Shown piece after piece: positions 27,966 to 37,057 of a stretch of 64,000 nucleotides of DNA. This DNA comes from Psychrobacter okhotskensis (GTDB lineage Bacteria; Pseudomonadota; Gammaproteobacteria; Pseudomonadales; Moraxellaceae): NCBI RefSeq assembly GCF_013248965.1, contig NZ_JABRVQ010000004.1:1-64000 (forward strand), given 5' to 3'. Every line of letters begins with the position of its first letter. The stretch's first letter is position 1. The notes below the pieces were generated by a model. That model ran no database searches and had not been told where the DNA came from. It saw only the letters and a list, made by a program, of their open reading frames with translations. The position numbers and the translations under genes were made by a program.

Positions 27966-28904
27966 ATGACCATTTCAATGACATCATTAATGACCAAAAA
28001 AGCCTTTTGGCTTGCGCCGCTCAGCGCTGCCATGCTAATGCTAGCAGGGTGTAATAATAGCTCAGCACCAACAGACAGTGCCGAAGCTGATGCGGCAACT
28101 GATACACCGTTGAACATCAAAATCGCCACCGAATCAAGCTATAAGCCTTTTAGCTACACAGATGCCGATGGCAAACTGATCGGCTATGAGATTGAGCTGG
28201 TCGATGCACTATGTGCGCAAATGAAAGCAGAGTGTGAAGTCATCTCCCAAGATTGGGATGGTCTGATTCCGGGACTGAATGCACAGAAATTTGATGCGGC
28301 CATCGCAGGGATGTCAATCACCCCTGAGCGTAAAGAAGTCGTGGAATTTAGCGACCCTTACTTCCACAGTGGCATCATCTTAATCGGTAAAAAAGGTGAT
28401 GATATCAGCGTAGAAGCTCTCAAAGGCCAGCCCGTCGCCTCACAGCGCTCAACGGTTGCGTCACAGTACTTGCAGGACGAACATGCCGATGCCGATGTCA
28501 AGCTTTATGATACTCAGGACAACGCTTATCTAGATCTCACCTCAGGTCGTGTACGTGCGATGATGTCTGATAAAGTAACGGGTATTGACTGGCTAAAAAC
28601 GGAAGCGGGCAAAGACTACGAAGTCAAAGGTCAAGAGATCAGCACCAATGATGACGCCATGGGTATTGCCTTCCGTAAAGGTGATCCACTAGTTGCCAAA
28701 TTTAACGCAGCATTGGCAGAGCTAAAAGCCAATGGCACCTATGATCAAATCACTGGCAGCTATTTTGGTACTAGCACAACGGCTGCTGCACAAAAAACAG
28801 CCGCTAATGGTAGTGTTGAGCAAGTGGTTGTCGTTGATGAAGGTAATGTCGATGCCAATGCAGTGATTGCTGAAGAAGAACAAACAGAAACGGCAACCAA
28901 CTAG
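27966..28904 (+). CDS. Amino-acid-binding lipoprotein (family 3), paralog 2
   Basis: 312-residue paralog of the preceding gene with lipobox LAGC, Cys29. Same fold: IKIATESSYKPFSYTDADGKLIGYEIELVDALC, WDGLIPGLNAQKFDAAIAGMSITPER, and a repeat of the hinge YLDLTSGRVRAMMSDK. The ligand-pocket segment is ESSYKPFSY rather than EGAYPPFNY, so the specificity may differ. It carries a C-terminal tail of about 45 residues after YFGTST that is Ala/Val/Glu-rich and absent from paralog 1. AAGGA lies nine bases before the ATG. No permease of its own lies between the paralogs. Confidence 0.9.
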   Translation: MTISMTSLMTKKAFWLAPLSAAMLMLAGCNNSSAPTDSAEADAATDTPLNIKIATESSYKPFSYTDADGKLIGYEIELVDALCAQMKAECEVISQDWDGLIPGLNAQKFDAAIAGMSITPERKEVVEFSDPYFHSGIILIGKKGDDISVEALKGQPVASQRSTVASQYLQDEHADADVKLYDTQDNAYLDLTSGRVRAMMSDKVTGIDWLKTEAGKDYEVKGQEISTNDDAMGIAFRKGDPLVAKFNAALAELKANGTYDQITGSYFGTSTTAAAQKTAANGSVEQVVVVDEGNVDANAVIAEEEQTETATN

Positions 28905-28917
28905 GACGAGTTTGGCC

Positions 28918-28949
28918 TAGGGCATGTCCTAATATGAGACACGCCCTAA
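28918..28949. repeat. 32-bp hairpin sharing ends with the element at 37058-37224
   Basis: AGGGCATGTC and GACACGCCCT pair with one mismatch across a short loop. The same end words AGGGC-TGTCC flank the 167-base element at 37058-37224. It may be an internally deleted copy. It lies 14 bases after the paralog 2 stop and could also act as an RNA hairpin there, although no T-tract follows. Confidence 0.5.
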
Positions 28950-29008
28950 TAAAAGGCAGGCGTTGTTTTACTAAGCTGTTTTCTACTGTATAAATATCAA
29001 GGATGATC

Positions 29009-29962
29009 ATGAGCCACTATCTTATCCCAGCCCTCAATATGACTCGTACCTCAATCAGAACGCTGGTAACGACCAGCCGCTGGTCTATGCCGCTGTTGGG
29101 CATGGCTGCTGTCTTTACTTTAGCGGGTTGTAACAACAGTCAAAACAGTGCTGACGACAGCAACTCTGCAGCTAATGAGACCACTGAGACCGCAACTGCG
29201 GCGACAGAGGAGGTGCTACGTATCGGTACTGAAGGCGCTTATGCTCCTTTCAACTATACCAATGCAGATGGCACACTCGGCGGCTTCGATGTGGATATGG
29301 CCAATGCCCTTTGCGATGATATGCAAGTCACCTGCGAGATTACTGCCCAAGACTGGGATGGTATTATCCCTGGTCTCAAGGCTGGTAAATATGATGCCAT
29401 CGTCGCGGCGATGTCAGTGACCCCTGAGCGTGAGCAACAAGTTGCCTTTACGAATCCTTACTTTAGTAATACGTTGGTTTTTTTGGCCAAAAAAGACAGC
29501 AGCTTTGAGCCAAGCAACAGCGATGATATCAATGCGCACTCGATTGCCGCGCAGCGCTCGACCATCTCTTCGCAGTGGTTAGAGAATACGTATCCAAAAG
29601 CCAATATGAAGCTCTATGATACCTTGAGTAATGCCTTTTTAGATTTGGGTTCCGGTCGCGTTGATGCAATGATATCTGACAAACTACCGGCGTTAGAGTG
29701 GCTTAGCTCACCCACAGGCAGTAATTATGTTCTAAAAGGTGATGAGATTGATATTAATGATAACTTTGCCATAGCGGTGCGTCCTAATGATGAGGCACTA
29801 CAAGCAAAGATCAATCAGTCATTAGCCAATCTAAAGGCCAATGGTACTTATGACAAAATCAATCAAAAGTACTTTGCCGTGCCAGCCGCTAGTAACAGCA
29901 TAGTTACGGACGCTACGTTAGAAAATACTGAGCAGCCAGTGGTAGATAGCACCGCGCAATAA
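29009..29962 (+). CDS. Amino-acid-binding lipoprotein (family 3), paralog 3
   Basis: 317-residue third paralog. Long basic n-region, hydrophobic run, lipobox LAGC with Cys41. Core is closest to paralog 1: IGTEGAYAPFNYTNADGTLGGFDVDMANALC, WDGIIPGLKAGKYDAIVAAMSVTPER. It ends with a 25-residue tail after KYFAVPA. ATG 29009 is used because AAGGA ends five bases before it; the earlier ATG 29003 overlaps that site. A terminator follows at 30014-30048, so the permease genes probably have a separate promoter. Confidence 0.9.
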   Translation: MSHYLIPALNMTRTSIRTLVTTSRWSMPLLGMAAVFTLAGCNNSQNSADDSNSAANETTETATAATEEVLRIGTEGAYAPFNYTNADGTLGGFDVDMANALCDDMQVTCEITAQDWDGIIPGLKAGKYDAIVAAMSVTPEREQQVAFTNPYFSNTLVFLAKKDSSFEPSNSDDINAHSIAAQRSTISSQWLENTYPKANMKLYDTLSNAFLDLGSGRVDAMISDKLPALEWLSSPTGSNYVLKGDEIDINDNFAIAVRPNDEALQAKINQSLANLKANGTYDKINQKYFAVPAASNSIVTDATLENTEQPVVDSTAQ

Positions 29963-30432
29963 CCGTTTAATATAAATATTATCGTAAGGTTTGAAACTTT
30001 AGTATTAATAACGAGGACATTACTATAATGGTGATGTCCTTTTTTATTGTTTTATAGAATGCCTTATAACCTTTTGTGTAATAATTTGAACGCTTCGATG
30101 ACATCTTGCTGATTGAATCAATATTGAGGGTCAACTTTGGTCAAATCTTGCTTATTTATTTTCTTTTTGTAGAGATAAGTGGCGATTTAGGGCGCGCTTT
30201 TACGTGTCAGTATTAACATAGCGGCGAGCGAATATGATAAAATCGGCGCTCATTTCTACTGTGTCAATTACCGCTTCTATGATGGTATTAATCTGTTGTC
30301 GTGCTATTAAACAGATTGTCCGTATCAATTTGATATAAAATACGGTTATAGGCAGCGCTCAGCTATTGATGCTGATTCTTTTAACTCATATTTTGCTAAT
30401 ATTGCTAATATAAAGAGACTGAGTGGATAATT
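29963..30432. other. Spacer before the permease genes
   Basis: 470 bases. Holds a terminator (30014-30048) and otherwise no supported feature. The promoter for the permease pair should lie here. Confidence 0.4.
30012..30049 (+). terminator. Terminator after the third binding-protein gene
   Basis: Stem GAGGACAT / ATGTCCTT with an inner loop, followed by TTTTTTATT. Confidence 0.7.
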
Positions 30433-31167
30433 GTGTTTGATTTACAAGGATTTGGCGCGCTTCTATTAAGCGGCGCTACCGTCACCATACAACTTGCCAT
30501 GACCAGTTTAGTCATCGGCATGTTTTTAGGTCTGCTCGGTGCCACAGCTAAGCTGTCAAATATCTGGCTGCTACGTAAGCTTGCGACTGTTTATACCGCC
30601 ACTATGCGCGGGATTCCTGAGCTGCTCTTGGTGCTGTTTATCTATTATGGCGGCTCTATACTGCTGATGAGCATTCTCAAAAAGTTCGGCTATAACGACT
30701 ATGTCGAAATTAGTGCTTTTTGGGGCGGCGTCATGGCGTTGTCGATTGCTTTTGGTGCCTATGCGACTGAAATTTTCCGCATGTCGATTCAAGAGATTCC
30801 GATAGGCCAACGTGAGGCGGCGCAAGCGATAGGCATGCGTCCTTTTCAGACCTTTTATCGTATTACCCTACCGCAAGTATGGCAGATTGCGCTGCCCGGA
30901 TTGGGCAATCTATTTTTGGTGTTGCTCAAGGACACGGCATTGGTATCGGTGGTTGGTCTCAAAGATATCATGTATCAGTCTTCGCGCGCGGCGCAGTCAA
31001 CACAGCAGCCGTTTACTTTTTATATGGCGGCGGCGATTATCTATCTGGGTTTAACCGTGCTGATTACGGGTTTTATGATGTGGCTTGAATGGCGTGCCAA
31101 CCCAGCGGCGCGCTATGCTAAAAAGCTGAGTCGTCAATCCGTTCAACGTCAATCGACCATAGGATAG
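30433..31167 (+). CDS. Polar amino-acid ABC transporter permease 1 (HisQ/ArtQ-like)
   Basis: 244-residue inner-membrane permease of the HisMQ family with about five membrane helices. LLSGATVTIQLAMTSLVIGM at the front is the usual first helix. The cytoplasmic EAA loop that docks the ATPase is visible as GQREAAQAIGMRPFQTFYRITLPQVWQIALPG near 132-163. GTG start, with GAGTGG upstream. Twelve bases separate it from the second permease gene. It pairs with the ATPase at 25931-26731. Confidence 0.9.
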   Translation: MFDLQGFGALLLSGATVTIQLAMTSLVIGMFLGLLGATAKLSNIWLLRKLATVYTATMRGIPELLLVLFIYYGGSILLMSILKKFGYNDYVEISAFWGGVMALSIAFGAYATEIFRMSIQEIPIGQREAAQAIGMRPFQTFYRITLPQVWQIALPGLGNLFLVLLKDTALVSVVGLKDIMYQSSRAAQSTQQPFTFYMAAAIIYLGLTVLITGFMMWLEWRANPAARYAKKLSRQSVQRQSTIG

Positions 31168-31179
31168 AGGAGAGATACT

Positions 31180-31905
31180 ATGGATTGGAATTGGCAGGTT
31201 ATTTTTGAGCATATCCCTGACTTACTAGGCGGCGCGGTTTTGACCGTTCAGCTTGTGGTCATCTCAGGTATTATAGGACTGTTCTTTGGTCTGATTTTAG
31301 CGCTGTTACGACTGTCTAAAAATTGGGTGGTACAGATACTGCCCTTTTTATATATCTTCTTTTTCCGTGGCACGCCACTACTGGTGCAGATATTTTTGAT
31401 TTATTATGGTCTTGGTCAGTTCGAAGCGGTACGTGATTCATTCTTATGGGAGCCAGTGCTGAGCCAAGCCTATTGGTGTGCCATCATTGCCTTCACGCTC
31501 AATACCAGCGCTTATTTGGCAGAAATCATTCGCGGCGCGATTCAAAACATTCCCGTGGGCGAGCTCGAAGCTGCTGATGCGATTGGGATGTCAAAATGGC
31601 AGAAGCTGACTCGTATTACCTTACCGCGTGCTTTTGGCATTGTGATTCCCGCTTACAGTAACGAAGTTATCTTTATGCTAAAGGGCAGCGCTCTGGCGTC
31701 AACCATTGCTTTGATGGATATTACGGGCGTTGCTCGTACGATTAGTGCCCGTACTTATACCTTGATGGAATTGTTCTTTGCAGCCGGTATCGTCTATTTG
31801 TTGTTATCGTGGGTGATCTTATTTAGCTTTAGACTGTTTGAAAAAAGAATGAACCGTCATGCCAGCTATGTGCCACCAGATGTGATGACCAATACGATTC
31901 CTTAA
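31180..31905 (+). CDS. Polar amino-acid ABC transporter permease 2 (HisM/ArtM-like)
   Basis: 241-residue HisMQ-family permease. FFFRGTPLLVQIFLIYYGLGQF near 60-82 is the signature second-helix region, and the EAA loop is GELEAADAIGMSKWQKLTRITLPRAFGIVIPAYSNE near 127-162. AGGAGAG gives a strong ribosome-binding site. The two permeases would form the heterodimeric channel. No terminator was recognised before the following FAH-family gene. Confidence 0.92.
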   Translation: MDWNWQVIFEHIPDLLGGAVLTVQLVVISGIIGLFFGLILALLRLSKNWVVQILPFLYIFFFRGTPLLVQIFLIYYGLGQFEAVRDSFLWEPVLSQAYWCAIIAFTLNTSAYLAEIIRGAIQNIPVGELEAADAIGMSKWQKLTRITLPRAFGIVIPAYSNEVIFMLKGSALASTIALMDITGVARTISARTYTLMELFFAAGIVYLLLSWVILFSFRLFEKRMNRHASYVPPDVMTNTIP

Positions 31906-32000
31906 TGATTTATTATTAAAGTGATTTATCGCTAAAGTCATATTGGATAATACTAAATTTGCCAATAAAAATTTCCATAATTTTGCTGTGAGAGTCTAGT

Positions 32001-32717
32001 ATGAGCCAATCACCACATATGTCATTAGTCGATGCCATTGCCGCAAATGTCAATGATGATGACGGCGCTGCGAGTGTCAATCAGAGCTTACGCGCACCCA
32101 TCGGAAAGGTCGTCTGCGTCGGTCGTAACTATGCCGCTCATGCTCACGAATTGGGTAATGAGGTGCCAGCCGCGCCCATGCTATTTATGAAGCCAGCCTC
32201 TGCGGTGGTCTCTATTCGTCAAGGCGTTATCCGCCCAAATCCAGAAGTATTCGGCGATACGCATTATGAAGCGGAACTATGCGTTCAGCTATCGGCAGAC
32301 CTATCAGCCGCGACGATTGAGCAAGCCCAGCGGGCGATTGGTGGCGTGACCTTAGGACTAGATTTGACCTTGCGTGACTTGCAAACTGAGTTAAAAGAAA
32401 AAGGTCATCCATGGGAGCGTGCCAAGTGTTTCGACGGTGCTTGTGTACTCGCTGACTGGCTCGACCCGCAAGCCTTCGGTGACTTTACCGATGTGCATTA
32501 TCAACTGACCATCAATGACACGCTTAAGCAAGATGGTGAGAGCGCTTTGATGTTGTTTCCGGTTTATGAATTATTGGCCAATATCAGTCATGCGTTTAGC
32601 TTGCAAGCAGGCGATGTCATCATGACTGGCACGCCAAGCGGTGTGGGTATATTGCATGCAGGTGATAAGCTCATGCTAAAGTTGGGCGCACATGAATGGC
32701 AGGCGCAAGTGCAATAA
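32001..32717 (+). CDS. Fumarylacetoacetate hydrolase-family protein
   Basis: 238-residue FAH-fold hydrolase or decarboxylase resembling YcgM/FAHD1 acylpyruvases. CVGRNYAAHAHELGNEVPAAPMLFMKPASAV near 40-70 and the metal-binding acidic triad in HYEAELCVQL and GLDLTLRDLQ are typical. The C-terminus has ISHAFSLQAGDVIMTGTPSGVG, the closing motif of the family. The substrate cannot be told from context. GAGAG precedes the ATG. A 107-base MITE-like element and a terminator follow. Confidence 0.87.
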   Translation: MSQSPHMSLVDAIAANVNDDDGAASVNQSLRAPIGKVVCVGRNYAAHAHELGNEVPAAPMLFMKPASAVVSIRQGVIRPNPEVFGDTHYEAELCVQLSADLSAATIEQAQRAIGGVTLGLDLTLRDLQTELKEKGHPWERAKCFDGACVLADWLDPQAFGDFTDVHYQLTINDTLKQDGESALMLFPVYELLANISHAFSLQAGDVIMTGTPSGVGILHAGDKLMLKLGAHEWQAQVQ

Positions 32718-32736
32718 ACTTGCTAAGTTCGTTGTC

Positions 32737-32843
32737 TATAGTTAATCCACTATAAAAGTGTGACAGCGTTAACCTCGCTTGAAGTATGACTGGTACCTCT
32801 ACACTTGGTTACCTTGTACTACTTTCAAATCGAACAGTCTATA
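32737..32843 (+). repeat. 107-bp inverted-repeat element (MITE-like), copy 2
   Basis: Same length, interior and ends as the copy at 1835-1941. The left end begins TATAGTTAATCCACTATAAA, and the right end read inward begins TATAGACTGTTCGATTTGAA. The shared core CAGCGTTAACCTCGCTTGAA is identical. It lies 19 bases past the FAH gene stop and before a terminator. It has no coding capacity. Confidence 0.82.
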
Positions 32844-32849
32844 GTAATA

Positions 32850-32885
32850 AAAAATCCCAAGTCAACGCTTGGGATTTTTGTTTTA
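32850..32885 (+). terminator. Terminator after the FAH-family gene
   Basis: Stem AAATCCCAAG / CTTGGGATTTTT with a short loop and T-tail. Matches the stem at 35331-35370 after phoX. Confidence 0.8.
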
Positions 32886-32931
32886 TTAGTGGCTATAAAA
32901 GCTCTTCATCAGCGATTCTTTATCAAAAGGA

Positions 32932-32971
32932 TTGTCATCAAACTGTCATCTGGCTTTCAACGTACTGTCAT
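32932..32971 (+). promoter_or_regulatory. Pho box array upstream of phoX
   Basis: Four 7-base repeats start exactly 11 bases apart at 32932 (TTGTCAT), 32943 (CTGTCAT), 32954 (CTTTCAA) and 32965 (CTGTCAT). The PhoB consensus is CTGTCAT repeated every 11 bases, and one dimer site is two repeats, so this is two adjacent sites. A possible -10, TAGACT, starts 11 bases after the last repeat. The ATG of the phosphatase is about 105 bases downstream. Confidence 0.85.
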
Positions 32972-33075
32972 AAATGCTCGGTAGACTTAAGTGTAATTCG
33001 TATTGTTGTGGCGGACAAGATACCACCGCAACGAGCCTTTTTATGCCAACCCAGCCAACAGCAAGGTGACTGATA

Positions 33076-35286
33076 ATGACAGTATTGAATAATAAGCAAC
33101 TGCTTGCCCACGAAGTCGTTGAGGACTCTAACCCTAGCGATAATATAGATTTTCAAACCATTATTAGCCGCCGCTTGAATCGCCGCAGTATCTTAAAAGG
33201 TGGCACAGGATTGACAGCAGCCGCTTTTTTTGGCGCGTTACCGTTGGTTGGCTGTAGTGACGACGATGACAGTAATACTATCGATAATAGCGCAGGCAAC
33301 AATGACAATGCTGCTATTCCTGCACAAGGTGATCTCAAGCGTCCGGAAGCCTTGAAGTTTACCGCAGTGGCGCATTCCACTGCCGAAACGATGAGCGTCG
33401 CTGAAGGCTACAAAGCGGAGATGATATTACCACTGGGTACGCCACTCATGTCTGGTATCGATGACTGGAAAGACAATCGTGAGCAGTCTGCTGAATCGTT
33501 TGAATGGCGTATGGGTGACAATCATGATGGCATGTGGTTCTTTGGTAAGAAAGGCGGCGCGTATGATGCTAAAGCGTCAGATAATGGTCTGCTGGTCATG
33601 AACCATGAGTACGTGAATAGTAGCGAGCTTAGCCCGTTTGGCTATTATGTGACTCAAGATAATGATGCTGCGCCGATATTCCAGAACCGTCGCCTCGCGA
33701 GCGATGTACGCCGAGAGGTTAATTGCCATGGCGTTGCGGTGGTTGAGATGAGTCGACGCGCCAATGGGATAGGCTATGAGATGGTGACTGATTCAAAATA
33801 CAATCGCCGTATTACCAGTAGTACCACGACGCAATTGGCGGGGCCTGTTGCTGGTTCTGATTTGGTTAAGACCAAATTTGACCCGACCGGTTTTCAGACT
33901 CGCGGCATCAATAATAATTGTGGTGCAGGGCTGTCACCTTGGGGCACGTATCTGACCACCGAAGAGAACTTCCTAGGGGTATTCGCGCGTGGACAAGATG
34001 CCAGTCAATTGAGTGCTGAACATAACTATGGTCGTAAGCGCTATGGGGCAACAGAGAACTTTGCTGGCTTTGAATATTTATGGCACACACCTGAGGCCAA
34101 AGACGCCAAAATCCCTGACGAATTCTCACGTTGGGACATGACTGCCGTTGGAGCAAGCGCTGCCGATGATTACCGTAATGGCTTTAATACCTTTGGTTAT
34201 ATCACCGAAATTGACCCGTTTGAGCCGCAATCCGTACCACGAAAGCGTACCGCACTAGGGCGTTTCGCGCATGAAAACTGTGCCTACGCGCCTGTTGAGC
34301 AAGGCAAGCCCGTGGTCTTTTATATGGGCGATGATGCGCGCGGTGAGTATATCTATAAATTCGTCTCCAAAGCCACATGGTCAAATACTGATATCGGTGG
34401 CGGCCTAAAAGCTGGCGACAAGTATATGAATGAGGGCACGCTCTACGTCGCGACCTTTAATGAAAATGGTCGAGGCGAATGGAAGGCACTGATTCATGGT
34501 CAAAATGGACTGGACGCTTCTAATCGCGACCTGCCTTTCAATGGACAGGATGAGGTTTTAATCTTTGTCCGTGCTGCTGCTGACGCGCTAGGTGCAACCA
34601 AGATGGATCGACCTGAATGGGTGTCAGTCAGCCCCATGACTGGCGAGGTGTACGTGACCTTGACCAATAATAAATATCGCGGCGAGCGTGACGACCAGCC
34701 CGTTTCAGCATCCAATCCGCGCAGCTATGAAGCAGGTGGCAAAGCGCGTGGCAATGACAATGGGCATATCATCCGCTGGGCAGAAGCGGGCGGCGATCAT
34801 GCGGCAACGACCTTTGAATGGGATATTTATCTGTTTGCTGCGCCTAGTGGTTTGTCCGCAGAGAATTTATCGCAGTTAAATGCCAGCAATGATTTGTCCT
34901 CGCCAGACGGCTTATACTTTGACCCACGTGGTGTGTTGTGGATTCAGACCGATGATGGTGCGTATACCGATACCACGAACTGCATGTTACTGGCGGCGCT
35001 ACCGGGCAAGGTGAATGATGGTGCGCTGACCACCACTTCGGCTGGGCAACAAACGCCAGTCGGCATGCTTGCTAGTGATAACAATATCAAACGTTTTTTC
35101 GTTGGTCCTGAGGGCTGCGAAGTGACAGGTATTACCATGACGCCAGATTTTAAAACGCTGTTTATCAATATTCAGCATCCTGGTAATACTTGGGGCGCCA
35201 TCGCTGGTGGCAGTACGCCACGTTCAGCCACGGTCATGATTACGCGCGAGGATGGCGATGTTATACTGGCCGAGTCCTTTATATAA
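33076..35286 (+). CDS. phoX: PhoX-family alkaline phosphatase (Tat-exported)
   Basis: 736-residue PhoX-type (DUF839) secreted phosphatase that releases phosphate from organic esters. The N-terminus has a twin-arginine motif NRRSILKGG (Arg36-Arg37) followed by a hydrophobic run and a possible lipobox LVGC (Cys60), so it may be a Tat-exported lipoprotein. The catalytic region has NHEYVNSSELSPFG near 177-190 and NCGAGLSPWGTYLTTEENF near 281-299 as in PhoX, with later FAHENCA and SPDGLYFDPRG blocks. PhoX enzymes use Ca and Fe. AAGGTGA precedes the ATG. The four-repeat Pho box upstream indicates phosphate-starvation control. Confidence 0.93.
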   Translation: MTVLNNKQLLAHEVVEDSNPSDNIDFQTIISRRLNRRSILKGGTGLTAAAFFGALPLVGCSDDDDSNTIDNSAGNNDNAAIPAQGDLKRPEALKFTAVAHSTAETMSVAEGYKAEMILPLGTPLMSGIDDWKDNREQSAESFEWRMGDNHDGMWFFGKKGGAYDAKASDNGLLVMNHEYVNSSELSPFGYYVTQDNDAAPIFQNRRLASDVRREVNCHGVAVVEMSRRANGIGYEMVTDSKYNRRITSSTTTQLAGPVAGSDLVKTKFDPTGFQTRGINNNCGAGLSPWGTYLTTEENFLGVFARGQDASQLSAEHNYGRKRYGATENFAGFEYLWHTPEAKDAKIPDEFSRWDMTAVGASAADDYRNGFNTFGYITEIDPFEPQSVPRKRTALGRFAHENCAYAPVEQGKPVVFYMGDDARGEYIYKFVSKATWSNTDIGGGLKAGDKYMNEGTLYVATFNENGRGEWKALIHGQNGLDASNRDLPFNGQDEVLIFVRAAADALGATKMDRPEWVSVSPMTGEVYVTLTNNKYRGERDDQPVSASNPRSYEAGGKARGNDNGHIIRWAEAGGDHAATTFEWDIYLFAAPSGLSAENLSQLNASNDLSSPDGLYFDPRGVLWIQTDDGAYTDTTNCMLLAALPGKVNDGALTTTSAGQQTPVGMLASDNNIKRFFVGPEGCEVTGITMTPDFKTLFINIQHPGNTWGAIAGGSTPRSATVMITREDGDVILAESFI

Positions 35287-35327
35287 GCGATTAACTATAT
35301 ATAACAAATTTATAAAAAATTAATCAG

Positions 35328-35372
35328 TCAAAAAAATCCCAAGTAATGGCTTGGGATTCTTTTGTTTTTATG
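35328..35372 (+). terminator. Terminator of phoX
   Basis: Stem AAATCCCAAG / CTTGGGATT with T-rich tail (TTTTGTTTTT). Nearly the same stem as the terminator upstream of phoX at 32850-32885. Confidence 0.8.
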
Positions 35373-35521
35373 AGATCAATGACATCGTCTAAGGCTTATC
35401 TCTATAAAATTATTAAGTTATTTGTCAAGAAACATACGCGAAGGTCAAATCATTCCCTTCTATTTAGCTCATTTAAAGGATAGTATGTAAAACTATCCTC
35501 TTTGCTGAATGTTTCACTATT

Positions 35522-37003
35522 ATGAATCGTCCAAATTTATCTTATGCTGATAGTGTTATCCCTGATAGCGCTAACAGCGATGCCCGCAACCGCCATGAAC
35601 TTGAGGCGCATTTCGTCTCAGACGATAGCATGCCGCTGCATGGTGATTTGTACGAGCAAATAGACCAGCTTGAAGCCATCGATGTCGATGAGTTGGTCAA
35701 ACTATTGGCAGATGATAACAATGCGACAACGTCGCGTGAGCCTATCTCGTTGGCTGATTTTTTTGAGGGCTTAGCACAGCTGGCGACGATGGGGGTGGTT
35801 GAGGTCACTGAGATTGTAGAAGCCATCCACCGCGAAGTTATCTTGCGTCCTTTGGGGCGTTTTAACGAAGGCAATGTTAACAATTGGCAACGTGGTATCA
35901 CCGGACGCATCTATGGCACGATACGCCATATCATGCTGATGGTGGGCAATAATCTCGCATCGGTGCTGCGTATCTACAAAAACATCATTAGTCAAAAAAG
36001 TGCGCGACCACTACCAGATTCGTTAAAAAAGCTGGTCAATGTCCTCAATGGTGTCATGGGCGATCACCTCGTGAATAATGGTAATGCGCTTGCGGTGCCG
36101 ATGGTGCTATACGACAGAGACGGCAATCTGCAACGTGACGCGCTATCAGGGCGTGTCACCATTTTGTGTCATGGTTTGTGTATGAGCCACTTGAGCTGGC
36201 AATCGCGAGAAGGTAATGGTATCGATGATGCCATCAAGAACACCCAGCCAGACACTACTGTGCTGTTGCTGGACTACAATACTGGCCGACGCATCTCACG
36301 CAGTGGTCGTAAATTCTCGCAATTGCTAAAAGACTTAGTGGATAACAATCCAAACATCAGTCAGATAGATCTGGTCGGGCACAGTATGGGCGGCTTGGTC
36401 GCTCGTAGTGCACTGTTTTATGGTCAGCAAGAACGCTTGGATTGGGTCAAACGGGTGGGCAATCTTATCACGTTAGGCTCGCCGCATCATGGGGCTGTCC
36501 TTGAGCGCATCGGCAACCACGTCCAAGATATTATCGCCAAGCTACCCTTTGCAGGCTCACTTGCCAAGTTAGGCGATATGCGAAGTGCCGGTATTATTGA
36601 TCTGCGTCATGGTAGCATTCGGGATGCTGATTGGAAGTCTCTAGAAGGTCGTAGCGTGCTACCACAAGATTTCCGCCATCCTGCACGGCTGCCAAGTGGT
36701 ATCAAAACATATTTTGTCGCTAGTGCCTTGGTCGAGACTCATTATGATTCAAAGATGACAGATTTACTTGGCGATAGCTTGGTATCGGTCGCATCAGCGC
36801 TAGGCGAGGATGATGCCGAGCATGCGTTATTTGTCCCAGATGGTCATAAAGCGGTGTTTTATGGCGTCAATCATATGAACTTAATTCATAGTAGAAGGGT
36901 GCGTGAGCAAGTCGTTGAATGGTTGCTTGATAATGGAAAAAGCGATTATGCTGGTAGAACGCGCATATATTCTTATCCTAGGAGTTTAGATATAGCGGTG
37001 TAG
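35522..37003 (+). CDS. Alpha/beta-hydrolase, lipase/PGAP1-like
   Basis: 493-residue protein with an N-terminal helical region (about 1-210) of unknown role, then an alpha/beta-hydrolase domain. The nucleophile elbow is GHSMGG with Ser288; the oxyanion strand is ILCHGLCMSHLSW near 214-226. LITLGSPHHGAVLE follows, as in PGAP1-like and triacylglycerol lipases. The C-terminal His is in GVNHMNLIHSRRV. No signal peptide is visible, so it is probably cytoplasmic. It is preceded by no clear ribosome-binding site. Possible role in storage-lipid or ester turnover, by family only. Monocistronic in appearance. Confidence 0.8.
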   Translation: MNRPNLSYADSVIPDSANSDARNRHELEAHFVSDDSMPLHGDLYEQIDQLEAIDVDELVKLLADDNNATTSREPISLADFFEGLAQLATMGVVEVTEIVEAIHREVILRPLGRFNEGNVNNWQRGITGRIYGTIRHIMLMVGNNLASVLRIYKNIISQKSARPLPDSLKKLVNVLNGVMGDHLVNNGNALAVPMVLYDRDGNLQRDALSGRVTILCHGLCMSHLSWQSREGNGIDDAIKNTQPDTTVLLLDYNTGRRISRSGRKFSQLLKDLVDNNPNISQIDLVGHSMGGLVARSALFYGQQERLDWVKRVGNLITLGSPHHGAVLERIGNHVQDIIAKLPFAGSLAKLGDMRSAGIIDLRHGSIRDADWKSLEGRSVLPQDFRHPARLPSGIKTYFVASALVETHYDSKMTDLLGDSLVSVASALGEDDAEHALFVPDGHKAVFYGVNHMNLIHSRRVREQVVEWLLDNGKSDYAGRTRIYSYPRSLDIAV

Positions 37004-37057
37004 AAAGGTACTGAGCTGTTATTCGCAGTCATTTATCATTAAAAAAACTCATCCATT

